Position numbers and translations under genes: made by a program. From NCBI GenBank assembly GCA_030323885.1, contig CM059197.1, positions 30,704,709 to 30,768,708 on the forward strand: a stretch of 64,000 nt of DNA, given 5' to 3'. Below the pieces are notes generated by a model. The model was not told where the DNA came from, did no database searches, and saw only the letters and a list, made by a program, of their open reading frames with translations. This stretch comes from Branchipolynoe longqiensis (taxonomy: Eukaryota > Annelida > Polychaeta > Phyllodocida > Polynoidae). Below, in pieces: positions 63,964 to 64,000 of this stretch (the first letter of the stretch is position 1; each line of letters begins with the position of its first letter).

Positions 63964-64000
63964 TTATAGGATGTATAATCTATTATGCGGATATAAATAG
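63964..64000 (+). repeat. Repeat R, copy 3, cut by window edge
   Basis: TATAGGATGTATAATCTATT ATGC, identical at most sites to the start of copy 1 at 4326. Confidence 0.55.

Overview
The window looks like animal nuclear DNA that is almost wholly repetitive, with no host gene I can defend. The best guess is a marine gastropod mollusc. This rests on recall: a tRNA-headed SINE (10146-10485, 30305-30545) resembles a SINE common in gastropod genomes. Absence of operons or long single-copy ORFs, and abundant minisatellites, fit a large invertebrate genome.

Three layers dominate. (1) SINEs. About forty full or broken copies of one tRNA-headed SINE (called tSINE-A here, about 335 bp) are scattered on both strands. 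Its constant tail is a ~50-bp block ending in CAAC/AAAC repeats, and it carries one of two different tRNA-like heads. tSINE-B (two copies) and tSINE-C (two copies) are separate families. (2) Short inverted-repeat DNA elements (MITEs). The most striking are fold-back elements (FB1-FB15). Most start near G(C)CC.GT..CACAC, several are flanked by a 3-bp TAA/TTA duplication, and their interiors are built from a short word that differs in each element. Other MITE families are K (TTAA ends, TIR AGTTGCATAGTC), T (TIR TAGACTACATCACGGTTCC), P (TIR CAGTATAACCCCGTTAAACC, pogo-like) and G (TIR GGCCAAATAAAAAA, TAA duplication). (3) Coding retroelements, all on the minus strand: a decayed tyrosine-recombinase (DIRS/Ngaro-type) retrotransposon at 21415-24325 with its split direct repeats still visible; a 5'-truncated Jockey/CR1-type LINE at 40720-43540 with a 728-codon open frame; and a frameshifted DIRS-type gag gene at about 45960-47106 lying inside a K element.

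Layout. 1-9 kb: tSINE-B, FB1, T1, FB11, P4, FB2, a retroposon with an (ATG)n tail, T2. 9-16 kb: FB13, G2, tSINE-C, K2, K3, then FB3 and FB4 side by side, and FB14 nested in a tSINE-A. 16-21 kb: T3, a tSINE-A inserted into another tSINE-A, and a 40-bp minisatellite. 21-25 kb: DIRS element, P1, G1. 27-33 kb: 21-bp minisatellite, several tSINE-A copies, AT-rich DNA, P2. 34-37.5 kb: four fold-back elements almost touching (FB5-FB8), the last holding 1.2 kb of mirror-image microsatellite. 38-48 kb: K5, LINE, 230-bp tandem array, K7 with gag. 48-64 kb: FB15, a 200-bp tandem array, K8 with a new 20-bp minisatellite, 48-bp and 16-bp minisatellites, FB9, P3, K6, FB10 nested in a tSINE-A, and the second (ATG)n-tailed retroposon.

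No genes cooperate in a host pathway. The relations visible are between parasites: SINE tails that point to a partner LINE not present here, MITEs without a transposase, a DIRS pol without gag and a gag without pol. The best candidate for something undescribed is the fold-back group: shared outer ends and insertion habit, often a shared central palindrome, but mutually unalignable word-repeat interiors.
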